Source of the DNA: G965202665 sp965243835
GTDB lineage: Bacteria; Actinomycetota; Acidimicrobiia; Spongiisociales; Spongiisociaceae
NCBI GenBank assembly: GCA_965243835.1
Contig: OZ251578.1
Coordinates: 1,674,001-1,738,000 of the forward strand
Length of the DNA: 64,000 nucleotides
Direction of reading: 5' to 3'
Shown here: in pieces, positions 43,501-55,500 of the stretch
How the letters are laid out: every line of letters starts with the position of its first letter
Position numbering within the stretch: position 1 is the stretch's first letter
The notes under the pieces: generated by a model
Told to the model about the DNA's origin: nothing
Seen by the model: only the letters and a program-made list of their open reading frames with translations
Databases searched by the model: none
Program-made: the position numbers and the translations under genes

Positions 43501-46500
43501 CGGTCAGGTTGGGGTTGCCGGCCGGCACCACGGTGGCGGAGTCGCAAATCTCGGAATCCAACGCCGGGATCGTATCGTTGTCGGCGATGGTTACCGTAAC
43601 CGATGGACGTGCGATATCTCTTATATTGTCGGCTAGCGTGAAACTCCCATGGATCGTAAAGCGCTTGTCCCCCGGAGCTTCGTTCTCATGGGTGCGCACG
43701 TTAAACGTGAGGCTTCCGGCGCGGGCGTTGACGCCAACGACAATCCGTCGTCCGCTGATAGAATCGAAATGGGTTCCGGATATCGCCGTCCCGTTGACGC
43801 TCCGCAGGTTTATCCACGTGAATTGGCCCTTGGGGTTGGCGTTCTCGGGCCAAGTGGCGGTAACCGTGACAGAGGTGACAGCCCCCTCCGGGATCACCGC
43901 CGGGCTGACGCTCAGGTGAACTCGGCGGGGGGCCCCCCGGTCGTCGTCGGTGATGGTGATGGAGGTCCCGGTCACCGCCAGGGAATCGGATCCGCCGTCG
44001 ATGCGCACGGTTTCGTCCGCCTCGGCCGCGGTGTCGTTGGCGGGGGTGATGTTGAAGGAGGCGGTCGCCGTCGCACTGCCGGCGGGGATGGTGATCTCAA
44101 ACTGATCCACCGCCGCGTAATCACCGGGGGCGACGGCCTCCCCGTCATGCACCGTCACCGCCGCCACCGTATCCGTGGTCGGCAGGGGCGGCTGGCCCGG
44201 GCCTCCGAACCCGACCAGGGAGGCGGTCACATTCACGGCGGTGGAAGCGGCGTTCTCGGCTACGGTCCCCGGCGCCGCCCGCAACTCCACCGTCCGCCGG
44301 CAGTCGGAAACGGGACGGGGCAAGTGTCTGAAAGACGGGTAGGCAAACCCGGAGTCGGCGAGCGAATCCTCCAGCCGCACCCACGGACTGCGCAAACCGG
44401 CCGGAACGAACCCGGTGAGGTTGTTGCCGCAGAAGCTGAACTGCCGCAGGGAGCCGCCGGGGCCGACGGGCGAATAGGCCAAAACCCCCAGTTGCTCCGG
44501 GATGACTCCGGTCAGCTGGTTGTCATCCAAGTGCAGGCGCTCCAGGCTGGTCATGCGGCTCAGGGAGGCGGGAATGGGACCGGACAGCCGGTTGCCGTGC
44601 AAATCCAACCATTCCAACCGGGTAAGGTTGCCCAACTCCGCGGGAATGGGACCGGACAGCCGGTTGCCCGCCAAACCCAACCGTCGTATCCGACCCTGGC
44701 CGCCCAGCCAGGACGGAAGGTTGCCCGTGAGTTCATTATCGTCCAGGTTGATTCTGGTTAAGGTTCTACTGGTATTGATCCAGGAGGGAATGCTCCCCGA
44801 CAACCGGTTATCGCTCAAATCCAGGATTCTAAGCCTGGGCAACTCTAGCGGTTTCGATTGCCCCCTTTGCGGGCCCACCAGAATTGTTTCCGATAACAAA
44901 CTCCATTCGGAGAGCACGCCGCTGAACTGGTTGCCGCTCATATTCAACTCCTCCAAAAACGGTAAAGAGGGCAGGTTGGGAAGCCGACCGCTGAACTGGT
45001 TTCGGCTTACATTAATATAGTTTAAATGATCACCGCTCAAGCCGGTCAGCCCTCCCTCCAACCGATTTTCGCTCAAATCAAGATAGCTCAAGTCCTCAAA
45101 ACTGCTCAAGTTGGGAATGTAGCCCGACAGATCGTTGTCACTCAGGTCCAATCGGCCGAGTTGTCCGCTGACAAAATACGGAATGGTTCCCGTCAACCGG
45201 TTTCCGCTCAACTCTACAGTCGAAACTCCCAAAAGTTTGGCTACGTTGGCCAGCGTTCCGGTCAGTTGATTCCCGCTCAAGTTTAAGTTTCTAAAATCAT
45301 AGTTGACGCCAAAATCGGGAATGGAGCCCGACAATTGGTTGTTGTGCAGATACAAGCTCATCTCAACTCCGCCGGGGACCCCCGTGCCGGAAAGCGTCCC
45401 CGCTGGAATGGAATCCGACAGTTGGTTGTTGTCCAAGCGCAATGAGGCCAGCCGCGTCAAGGAACCTATTCCGTCGGGAATGCGCCCCACCAGTTGGTTT
45501 TCGCCCAGGTCCAGTTGAGTGATCTCGGACAGGGAAGCGATAGCGGAGGGAATGGTCCCCCGTATCCGTATCCGGGCATCGGGGCTTCCCCGGAGATTCA
45601 GTTGCAACACCCGCATGGGTCGAATGCTGGTTCCCGAACGGACGGCTCTTCCTGTTCCGACCTGCACGCCCTCCCAGGTTCCGATCAGACCGGAGCCCCA
45701 AGAACGCAACGGATGATCGGCGGGCAGGTCGGCGTTGTCGGCGTTGCTCATCCAGTGGTTGCGGATGCCGACAAGCGTCCGGCAGTCGGCTTTCAGCTCG
45801 GAGTGGCCCGCGCTGACCACGTAGGTACCGTTGCCGCAGTTAGCGGGGTCCAGTTGGGCGCTCGTATCATCGTTTCCGGGAATGATCACCGTAGCGCTGG
45901 TCACCGCGCTGGCAGCCAACTCCCCGGACAGGACGCCGGAGACGGTCACCTGCTCGTTGCCTTCGGCGATGGAGTCCGGTTTCACCGTTAGGTCGAAGGT
46001 GGTGGTTCCGGTGGAGGCTCCGGCGGCGATGGCGATGGCGGCCGGGGCGGTGGCGGTGAAATCTTTGGAGGCCCCCTCCTCCGCTTGGCCGGGCCCGGTT
46101 CCGCCCGCCACCGAGACGGTGACCGTAGTCCCCCCCATGGGGGCGGTCGTCCCGGCGGCCAGGGTGGCGGTTACCGTTACGGTTTGCATGTTGTCGGCGG
46201 CGTTTTCGGTCACCGTGGCCGGGCTGACGGACAAGGAAGCCGCATCCGATATGGTCAACGGGTCGATGATGGCCAGTTGCACCGGGTTGACGTCCAACCC
46301 GGCCGCTAGGCCGGACAACGTCAGGGTCTCCGAGGCTTCCGTCTCCGCATCTCCGTAAACGACCAGCTCCAGGGAGGCGGCGGCGCTGGTTTCACCGGCC
46401 GGGATGTTAATCAACAGTACGTCCCGGGGTTGGAAGTCGGAGCGATAGGCGGCCGTGTCGTCGGCGGTCGTCCCCACCGACACGGCCACCGCCAGGTCCC

Positions 46501-49500
46501 GGTCCAGGGTGCCGGAGCCGTCCGGGAAGGAGGCGGTGACGGCGACGGAGCGGGTGACGACGCCGGAGGCCGGTTCCGCGACGACGGCCGGGGTCACGGC
46601 CAGGTTGACCGCGGTGGGTTGCGGGTCGTTGGCGGGGATGGCGAAGGCGGCCGGCTTGACTACGTATCCGGCGGCCTCCCCGGCCAGGGTAATGGTTTCC
46701 TCGTCTTCGGTGTCCCCGTCGTCGCGCGCCGTAAAGGTCAGGGAGGCGTCGGCGGAGCGGGTGTTGGCCGGGATGGTTACCGTCGTCGTCTGCGGAGCGG
46801 TGTAATCCCCGGCCTGCGACTCGTCCACCCCGGTGGTGAGCGGATCATCCGCCGGACTGCGCGTCGCCGAATCATCCGCCGCCCCCACCGTCACCGTCAC
46901 CGTAGTGGGCGAGGCGGGCAGGGAGGTAACCGACGCCTCGAAGGCGGCCGTCACCGTCGCCGAGACCGCCCCCTCCCCCTCCGCCGCCTCCGCCGGACTG
47001 ACGCTCAACTCGATCCCCGAATCGTTGTCGGATATGGTCAGGGCGAGATGGTCCACCGGCAGGGTCGTCCCCTCGGCGATGGTCCCCACCAGGCTGACGG
47101 TCTCGTCCGACTCGCCGGTCGTCTCATCGTCGATCACCTCCAGCATGAACGAGGCCGCTCCGCTCCGCCCCCCGGCCGGGATCACCACCCGCACCGACTC
47201 CGCCGCCCGGTAATCCTCCCCCCGCATCGCGGTGCTGGCCAGCCCGGACTGGCCCCCCACCGCCACGTCCACCACCGTCCGCGCCGACAAAGGGGGCGCC
47301 CCGTCCGGCAACGCGGCCGCGACCGTCACCCGCCTCCGCCCCGCGTCCTCCCGCAATGAGGTCTGCTCCCCGACGGTCTCCGGGTCGACGTCGGCGGACA
47401 ACACCACCCGGGCGGGAGAAGCATCCGCATCCGCCAACGTAAAAGAGCCCCCGGCCGCGTTCACTCTCAACCCCGGCGGGGCGGCGGCCGCGATCGTTAT
47501 CATCTCGTCCGGCTCGTCCAATCCGTCGGCCGTCCCCGACAAGTAGAACGTGGTCGCGGCGCGGTTGCGTCCCGCCGGAATCACCACCGTCAGATCAGGC
47601 ACCACCTCGTAATCCCGCCCCGCAACCGCCGTATCAATGGTGCTCCCCACCGTGAACGAAACCGCCGTATCCCGCCCCCGCACCCCGCCGGCGGCGAAAG
47701 CGGCGGATAACTCGATCCCGATATCTTCGGAGCTTTCCTCCACCCGGCTCTTGTCAAACGACCACTCCACCAACGTGGGCGCGCTTTCGTCGTCCACGAT
47801 TCCCAGGACGGCGCTCCCCACCGGCGACCCGGCCGCGGAACCGGCGAACAGCACGTTCTCCACCAGCGTCTCCGAATCCGCGTCGTCGACGGGGGTTATT
47901 TCCACTACGGCGGAGGCGGTGCGGCGCCCGGCGGGGATGGTCACGGGCAACACGACGGGGCTACCCGGGTCGGTGATGGCCGCCCGGGTGGGGCCCACCG
48001 TGCATCCGTCCACCGGGACGCCCACGCATCCGTTGGCCACCCCGCTGATGGTGAAAGTTTCCACCCCCTCATGCTCCCCGTCCGAGTAGGGCGACACCCG
48101 CAAATCAACCGAGGCGCTGTTGGCGCCGGTGGGGATCACCACCTCCGCCGCCCCGCCACCGACTGCTTCATAGGAGTAATCGCCCTCTCCGAGGCGGGCG
48201 CCGACCCGGGCCGGGTCGCCCGCGGCGCCGACCCGCAACCGCACCCGCACTTCTTGCGAGTTGGTAATCCCCGCCGCGAAGGAGGCCGTTACCCGCACCG
48301 TGGCCGCCGCGCCCTCCGGCAACGGTTGTGTTGCGTCCGTGCTCAGCCGCACCCACCCGCTGGGGGCCGGGGGCTGAAACGTTTCCCCGTTTGGGTCCCG
48401 GAAGGTGAAATCGGACCCCAACTGCGCCCCGCCCGCCGGACCCAGCAACGTGAAGAACACCGTCGTATCCCGGTGCGCGGGGGCGTTGGCGAAGCGGCGG
48501 GCGGTTACCGTAACCTCGGTGGCCCCTGCGTTCTCGTCCACCACTCCCGGGGAAACGCTCAAGGCCGCCCCCCGGCTGCACGCCCCGGCGTCCCGCGCCG
48601 GCCCGGCGGGGAAGCCCGCCAGATCCACTCCCGAGGTCAGCAAACCGGGCAACCTTCCCGAAAGGGCGTTGCCGCACAACCCCAACCGCGCCAGGGAACC
48701 GCCCCCCGCCGCCGACAGTCGCCCCCACCCCGCCGGAACGGACCCCGTCAGCAGGTTGTCCCCTATCAGCAACGTCTCCAACTCTCCCAAACCGCCCAGC
48801 GCCGCCGGGAGCGGCCCCGTCAGGCGGTTGCCGGACAAATCCAGGTAGGTCAGACGGGACAACGCCTCCAAACCGGACGGGAAACCCCCCGCCATGCCGA
48901 TCCCGCTCAAATCCAAATGCGTCACCTCATCCACCGCCGGCCACCACGACCCCAACCCCAAAACCTCGCTCCCCACATCGCCATGCGGATACAAGTCCGG
49001 GTTGCCGCCCGCGTCCAAATAAACCAATTTCGTCAAACTCCGCAACGCGTTCGGCAAGCCGCCCCGCAACCGGTTGTCTCCTACAACCAACCTCTCCAAA
49101 CCCGTCAAACCGCCCAAACTATCCGGGAGGGAACCCTCGAGCCGGTTGCCGCCCAGGTCCAGCTCCCGCAACCCGGCCATCTGACCCAACGCGGGGGGAA
49201 TGACGCCCTCCAGCAAGTTCCCGCCCAAATCCAACACCTCCAAACCCGTCAACGCCTCCAACCCGGCCCGGGCCTCCCCCGACACCGGATCCCGACCCAC
49301 GTACACCCCCGCCGGAATCGACCCCGACAACCGGTTATCGCCCAGATTCAACAACTGCAAACCGCTCAAACCGCCCAACGAGACCGGGATGGACCCCCGC
49401 AACCGGTTGCCCGACAAATCCAAATGGATCAAATCCAAATCTCCCAAACTGGCCGGGATGGCGCCCGACAACCGGTTTCCGGCTAAATGCAGATGTTGCA

Positions 49501-52500
49501 AATTGGACAAGCGGCCCACCCAGGCCGGGAACGGGCCCGACAACCGGTTATCGTCCATCCGCAACTGTCGCAGGCCGGTCAAAGCCGCCCACCCCGCCGG
49601 AATCACCCCCGAAAACCCGTTCCCGTTCAAGTTCAAATACTCAAGCCTCCGCTTCCCTTCCAAACCCGGCAACGAACCGGAGAAATCATTCCCCGACAAG
49701 TTCAGATGCTCCAACCCATTCATCCCCCCCACCGCGGGCAAAACTCCCGAGAAACCGTTCCCCGACAAATCCAGATGCTCCATACGGGACAACGACCACA
49801 GCCAGGTCGGAACCGAACCCGACAACCGGTTGTCCGACAAATCCAAAAGGGTCAAACCCCACCCGGCGAACTGAAGATTGGGCTCGGCGGAAAAGGGCAA
49901 CGACCCCGACAAGTCATTCCCTCCCAGATCCAACACCCGCAACGACAGCATGCCCGTCGCGGGGTCTTCCTCTCTTTGCGGACGCCACTCCGTGGGAAGC
50001 CCGCCCGACAACCGGTTGTCCGACAAGTCCAAAGTCTCCAACGCACCCAAAACCCCCCACTCCGCCGGCAAATCCCCGCTCAAATCATTCCCCGACAAAT
50101 CCAAAAACTTCAACTCCGTCGATATCGTCAAAGTCGACGGCGCCGAACCGGACAAATTATTCCCCGACAAATCCAACACTTCCAAACCTGGAAAATCCAA
50201 ATTGGGAATAGTACCCGGCAACCCGGTATCGCTCAAATCCAAAACCCGCACCCATCGGTTAACGTTGGTCGGCCATCCGGTAAGAGAGTTGCCCGCCAAC
50301 CGCAACTCCTTCAACCCGAACAAGTTCGTTGCATCAAACGCCCCCAACGATAAATTGTTCCCCGACAAGTCCACAGTGAGCAAACCTCTCCCCAACGCCC
50401 TGTTCGGAATCGTCCCCGACAACCGGTTGCCGCTCAAATCCAAATCATCCAACGCAGTCAGGTACTGGATGGAATTGGGGAGGGAGCCGGCAATCCGATT
50501 CGGCTCCGTTGCGGCGCTGGGCAGGATGGGATGCCGACTGGACACATGGTGGTTGAACTGCGAGCTTCCCCCCAGGTCGTCCGTGCAATTGGGAAGCGAG
50601 TGATGAGTTTCCGTGCAAGTCACATTTAGCTCTTGTATAGGAACTATTCCCTCCAGGCCCTGGTTGCGCAGGCTCAACCCCGTAACCCGCAACACGCCTT
50701 CCTTCTCCTCCACGGTCACCCCCGGCCAAATCCTGATATCCCGGGTTTCGAACACTTGCCGGACTTGTTGGGTGGAATGAACGGCGGGCGTCTTCCAGGG
50801 GGCCAATCCGGTTTCCCCCCACGCGCGCAGGATGTGGGTTTCGTCCACGTCTCCGGTCGCGGGGTCGTCTATCGGCAGATACGCGTTGACCGCCATACCG
50901 GTGAAGTGGTTGCGAATGTCCACCAGAATCTGGCAGTCGGCGATCAGCCCGGAGTTGCTCATGTCCTCTACGTAGGTGCCGTCCGCGCAGAGCGCCCTAT
51001 CGAGGGGGGCGATGCCGCTTTCATCATCGGTAATGACAATCGCGAACTCGGCGGGGATAACCGTGAACCCGGGCGGGGAGCTCACCGCCCGCAACAGAAC
51101 CGTCTGCTCCTCCTCCACGTCGGTGTCTTGGGGAACGGCGATGGTCACGTCGGCGGTGGCCGAGGTCGCGCCCGCCGGAATAGTCAACATCACATTGCCC
51201 GCCAAGGCCGTGTAATCGTTATTTATGCTGGTGGCGGTTCCGTCCGCCAGGTTCAAGGCGATGACGGTGGAACCGGATTCGGTTCCCTGATCGGCCGGGA
51301 AAGCGGCGGTGACCGTCACCGTATTGTTGGTTCCGCCCTCCGTCACCCCGGTGCGGTTGACGCTCAGGTTGATGACCTTGACGCTCCCGTCGTCGGTCAG
51401 GGACAGCTCCGCCGGAACAACGGCCGCCGGGCCGGACGGGAGGAGGGCTGTTCCGGTCGGGCTGACCACCTGCAGCGTCTCCCCCCCGTCCCATACGCCG
51501 TCGGCGACCGCGGTCACCCGGAAAGAGCCGGTAGCGGAAGCGGACCCGGCCGGGATGGTGACGGCGAAGTCGGGCACGGCCGCAAAATCCTCCAACCCGG
51601 CGGTGCCCGCGGCCACCGCCACCGGGACCACCGTATCGGCGGCGGGCAGGGCGGGTTGACCGGCGCCTCCGAAGCCGACCAGGGAAGCGGTCACCGTCAC
51701 CTCCGTCTCCGTCCCCTCGGCGGCGCGGGCCGGGTTCAGGGTCAGGGTTATGGCGCTGTCCCCGTCCAGGATGGTTATCTCCGACCCCATCACCAACTCG
51801 CCCGGGGCCGTCCCCGACACGGTCAGGGTCTCCGGGCCCTCGAACGCGGCGTCGTCCGCCGCGGTAATGTCGACTGCGTACCAACCCAGCGGTTGGCCGG
51901 CCCCGATGGTTACCGCAAAGTCGTTCACCGCCGTGAAGTCATTCGCCTGCGCGGTTCCCGCCGTTGCCGATACCGTTACGGTTGCGCCCGACGCGGGCCA
52001 GGGGGGTTGCCCCTCCCCTCCGTATCCGACCCACTCCGCAATTACCCTCACGGGCACGGTCCCGCCTTCGGGCACCGCGGCCGGGCTGGCCCGCAACGCT
52101 ATCCCCCGCCCGCATCCCGCTACTCCCGATCCCGGAACGTAACCCGGCAGGGAAACACTCGACGGCAGTCCCGCCGGCAAGTCTCCCCACAGGCCGTTGC
52201 CGCAGAATCCGAACTCCCGCAACGCGGTCAGCGAACCCAAAGCCGCCGGAATCCGGCCCGTCAGGCGGTTGCCGCTCACGTCCAGGGCGGTGAGGTCGGT
52301 CAGGGACCCCAGACCGGAGGGAATCTGCCCGGTCAGCCGGTTGCCGCCCAGGTCCAGGGCGGTCAAGGCGGTCAGGGTCGGCAGGCCAGCTACCGCCGAC
52401 AGGTCCCCCTCCAGCCGGTTATCGCCCAGGTCCAGGGTGGTCAAGGCGGTCAGTCCAGCCAAGGCGGGAACGGAACCCGACAGCCAGTTTTCGCTCAGGT

Positions 52501-55500
52501 CCAGGCTGGTCAAGGAGGTCAGGGCGCTTAGGGCGGGAACGGAACCCGACAAACGGTTGCCGCCCAGGTCCAAACTGGTCAAGGAGGTCAACGCGGCCAA
52601 GGCGGGAACGGAACCCGACAAACGATTGCCGCCCAGGTCCAAACTGGTCAAGGAGGTCAACGCGGCCAAGGCGGGAATAGAACCCGACAAACGATTGCCG
52701 CCCAAATCCAGGCTGGTCAGGGAGGTCAGGGTGGGGAGGTCGCCGGGGAGGGTGCCCGCCAGGTTTCCATCGGACAGGTCCAGGCCGGTCACCCGCCCGC
52801 CGGAGACGGTTACTCCCGGCCAGGAGTCGACCAGACCGCTCCCCCAGGCCCGCAGGGGGTGGTCGGCGGTCAGCCCGTCGTTGTCCGGGTTGCCCAGCCA
52901 ACTGTTGCGTATCGCTGCCAGTATCGCGCAATCGGCCGCCAAGGGAGAGGCCGAGTCGGCCACCCAGGTCCCGTCCGAGCAGGAGGCGTTGTTCAACGGC
53001 GACTCCGTCCCGTCGTTGCCCGCGATAGCCACCTGCGCGCCCACCACCTCCCAGCCGGTCGCCGAACCCGACACCGTCACCGACTCCTCGCCCTCCGCCG
53101 TCGCATCGTTGATTACAACCAGGGTGAAGGAGGCGGCGGCGTTGCTCGCTCCGCCCGGGATGGCGATCTGGAACGGGTTGGGAAGGTTGGCGGTGAAGTC
53201 CTGCCCGGCGCCCTCGGTGGCCTCGCCGGGACCGGAGCCGCCCGCCGCGGTCAAGGTCACCGTTATTCCGCCGGCGGGGGCGGTCTCCCCCGCCGGCAAC
53301 TGCGCGGTAACCGTTACCGTCGTGGAGCCCGAATCCTCTTCCACCACCTCGGGGGAGGCCGACAACGCCACCGCCGACTCGTCGTCCACAATGGTGAGCG
53401 GCGCGGCGGAAAGCACGTTGAAACCGAAGGCCGAACCGGTGAAGACCACCGACTCCGAACCCTCCCGTATCCGGTCGTCCACCGGCGACAAAACCAGGTC
53501 CGCGTAACCGCTCCTTTGCCCGACCGGGATGATGACCCGGAGCGGGCCCGAGCCGCCCCCGGCACTGGCCAGTGTGTAATCCGACCCGGCGGTTGCGCTC
53601 CCGACGGCGATCAGGGAAACCGCTACCTCCTCCCGCAACCGGGAAACGCTCTCCCCCAGGGCGGCGGTAACCCGCACCGTGGCCGCCCCGCCGCTCTCCT
53701 CCACCCGGGAACGGCTCGCCGACAACGTCACGTCCTGCGCGTCATCGTCCACGATCGTCACCTGCGGATGGCCCGCCTCCAAAACCGACGTCGTCCCCGA
53801 GAAGCTGTAGGTATAAACCGGGGAATACGGATCAAACGGGGCCCCCACTTCCAATATAAATCGCTCGGCGCCCTCCGCTATGCCGTCGTCGACCACCGTC
53901 AGGTCGAAGAATGCGGAACCCTCCGTCGCCCCGGCCGGGATGGTGATCGTGAAACTGTCCGGCGCGGCCGAAAAGTCGGACTGGTCCGCCGTATCTTCCA
54001 CTACCCGCACCGGAACCGCGGTCGCCACCGAGCGGGCCAGCGACCCGGGCAACCGGGCGGTAACCGTCACCCGGGTGATCTTGGACGCGGCCGCGCCCGC
54101 GTCCTCGCTGATGCGGAACGGGCTGACCTCCATATCGACCCGGTTGTCGTCGTCCCGGATGGTTACGGCGGCGGAGGCGGCGGCCAGGCCGGGAGCGGAT
54201 GCCTGCGCCAGGATGGTCTCGTCCCCCTCCGCCGACTCGTCATCCACCACCGTTACCTGGAAAGTTCCGGTAACGGTGCGGTCGTTGGCGGGCAACACCA
54301 GCTCCCGCGCTCCCAGCGCCCCGAAATCGCTAACCGCCTCCGCCGTGCCGGCCCCGACGGTCAGGGTGAGGGTGGTGTCTGCAGCGGGCGGGGTTACCCC
54401 GGCGGGCCATCCCGCGTAGTAGGTGATGCCGGCCGTCCCGGCTCCCTCGTCTATCACCTCCGGGTTCAATCTCAGTTCCAATACGTTGTCGTTGTCCTCG
54501 ATGACGATATCGGCCGCGTTGATCATGAATCCCGTCAAGCCGGAGTCGGTTCCCGGAGGAATGGAACCCACCGCCGGGCCGGAACCGGCCGGGATCTCCT
54601 GGCCCGTGATGCGCACCCGCTCATCCCCCTCCACTATTGCGTCGTCCACCACCTCCAGCACAAACGACCCGGCGGCGCTGGTTGCGTTGGCGGGAATCGT
54701 GATGTTGAAACTCTCCACCGCCCCGTAATCATCCGGAGCCGCCGCGAACTGGTCGTTGCCGGCCAGCTCCACCGCCACCACCGTGGCCGCCGCCCGGGCC
54801 GTCCCGTCCGCATACCCGGCGGTCACCGTCACCGTCGTGGAACCGCTCCCCTCCCCCACCCGCAACACATCCGCCCGCAAATTAATCGCCGGAGCCGGGT
54901 CGGCGACCGGGTCGTCGTCCTCGATAGCCACATAGGAGGGGGCGATGGTGAAACCGGGGGCGGAGGACGACACCAGTATCGTCTCGTCCTCGGTGTCGGC
55001 GTCGGAAGCGGTAACCAACGTGAACTCTTGGGTTACGGGGGGGCTGTCCTCGGTGAACGGAGCGGACGGAGCAGCGGTGATGTTCAACGTGGTGGAAACC
55101 GGGGTGAAATCACCCCCCTCCGCCGAACCGCCGTCGGCGGTGCCGTCCGCGCTCAGGGCGATGGTGATGGCGGTATTAGCGGTGACGGGGTCGGACCCGG
55201 CGGGAAGCGTCGCCGACGCCGTCAGCGCGGTGGATGAACCCTCCGTCACCCGGGACGGGGAAACCGACACCTCCAACACCCCCCGGGTGGGAACCGGCGT
55301 CGCCGACACCCCCGGATCGGTGATGGAAACCGACGTGGGAACATCGCGATAAAAACCCAGCGCCGTAAACGTATCCGCCTCCACCTCCTCCCCCGGATCG
55401 TTCGCAACCTCATCGTCGTACACCCACACATCCTGATCCCGCAACGACACCGACAACGCCCCCAACACCACCTCCTCCCCCGCCTCATCCGTCTCGTCCG

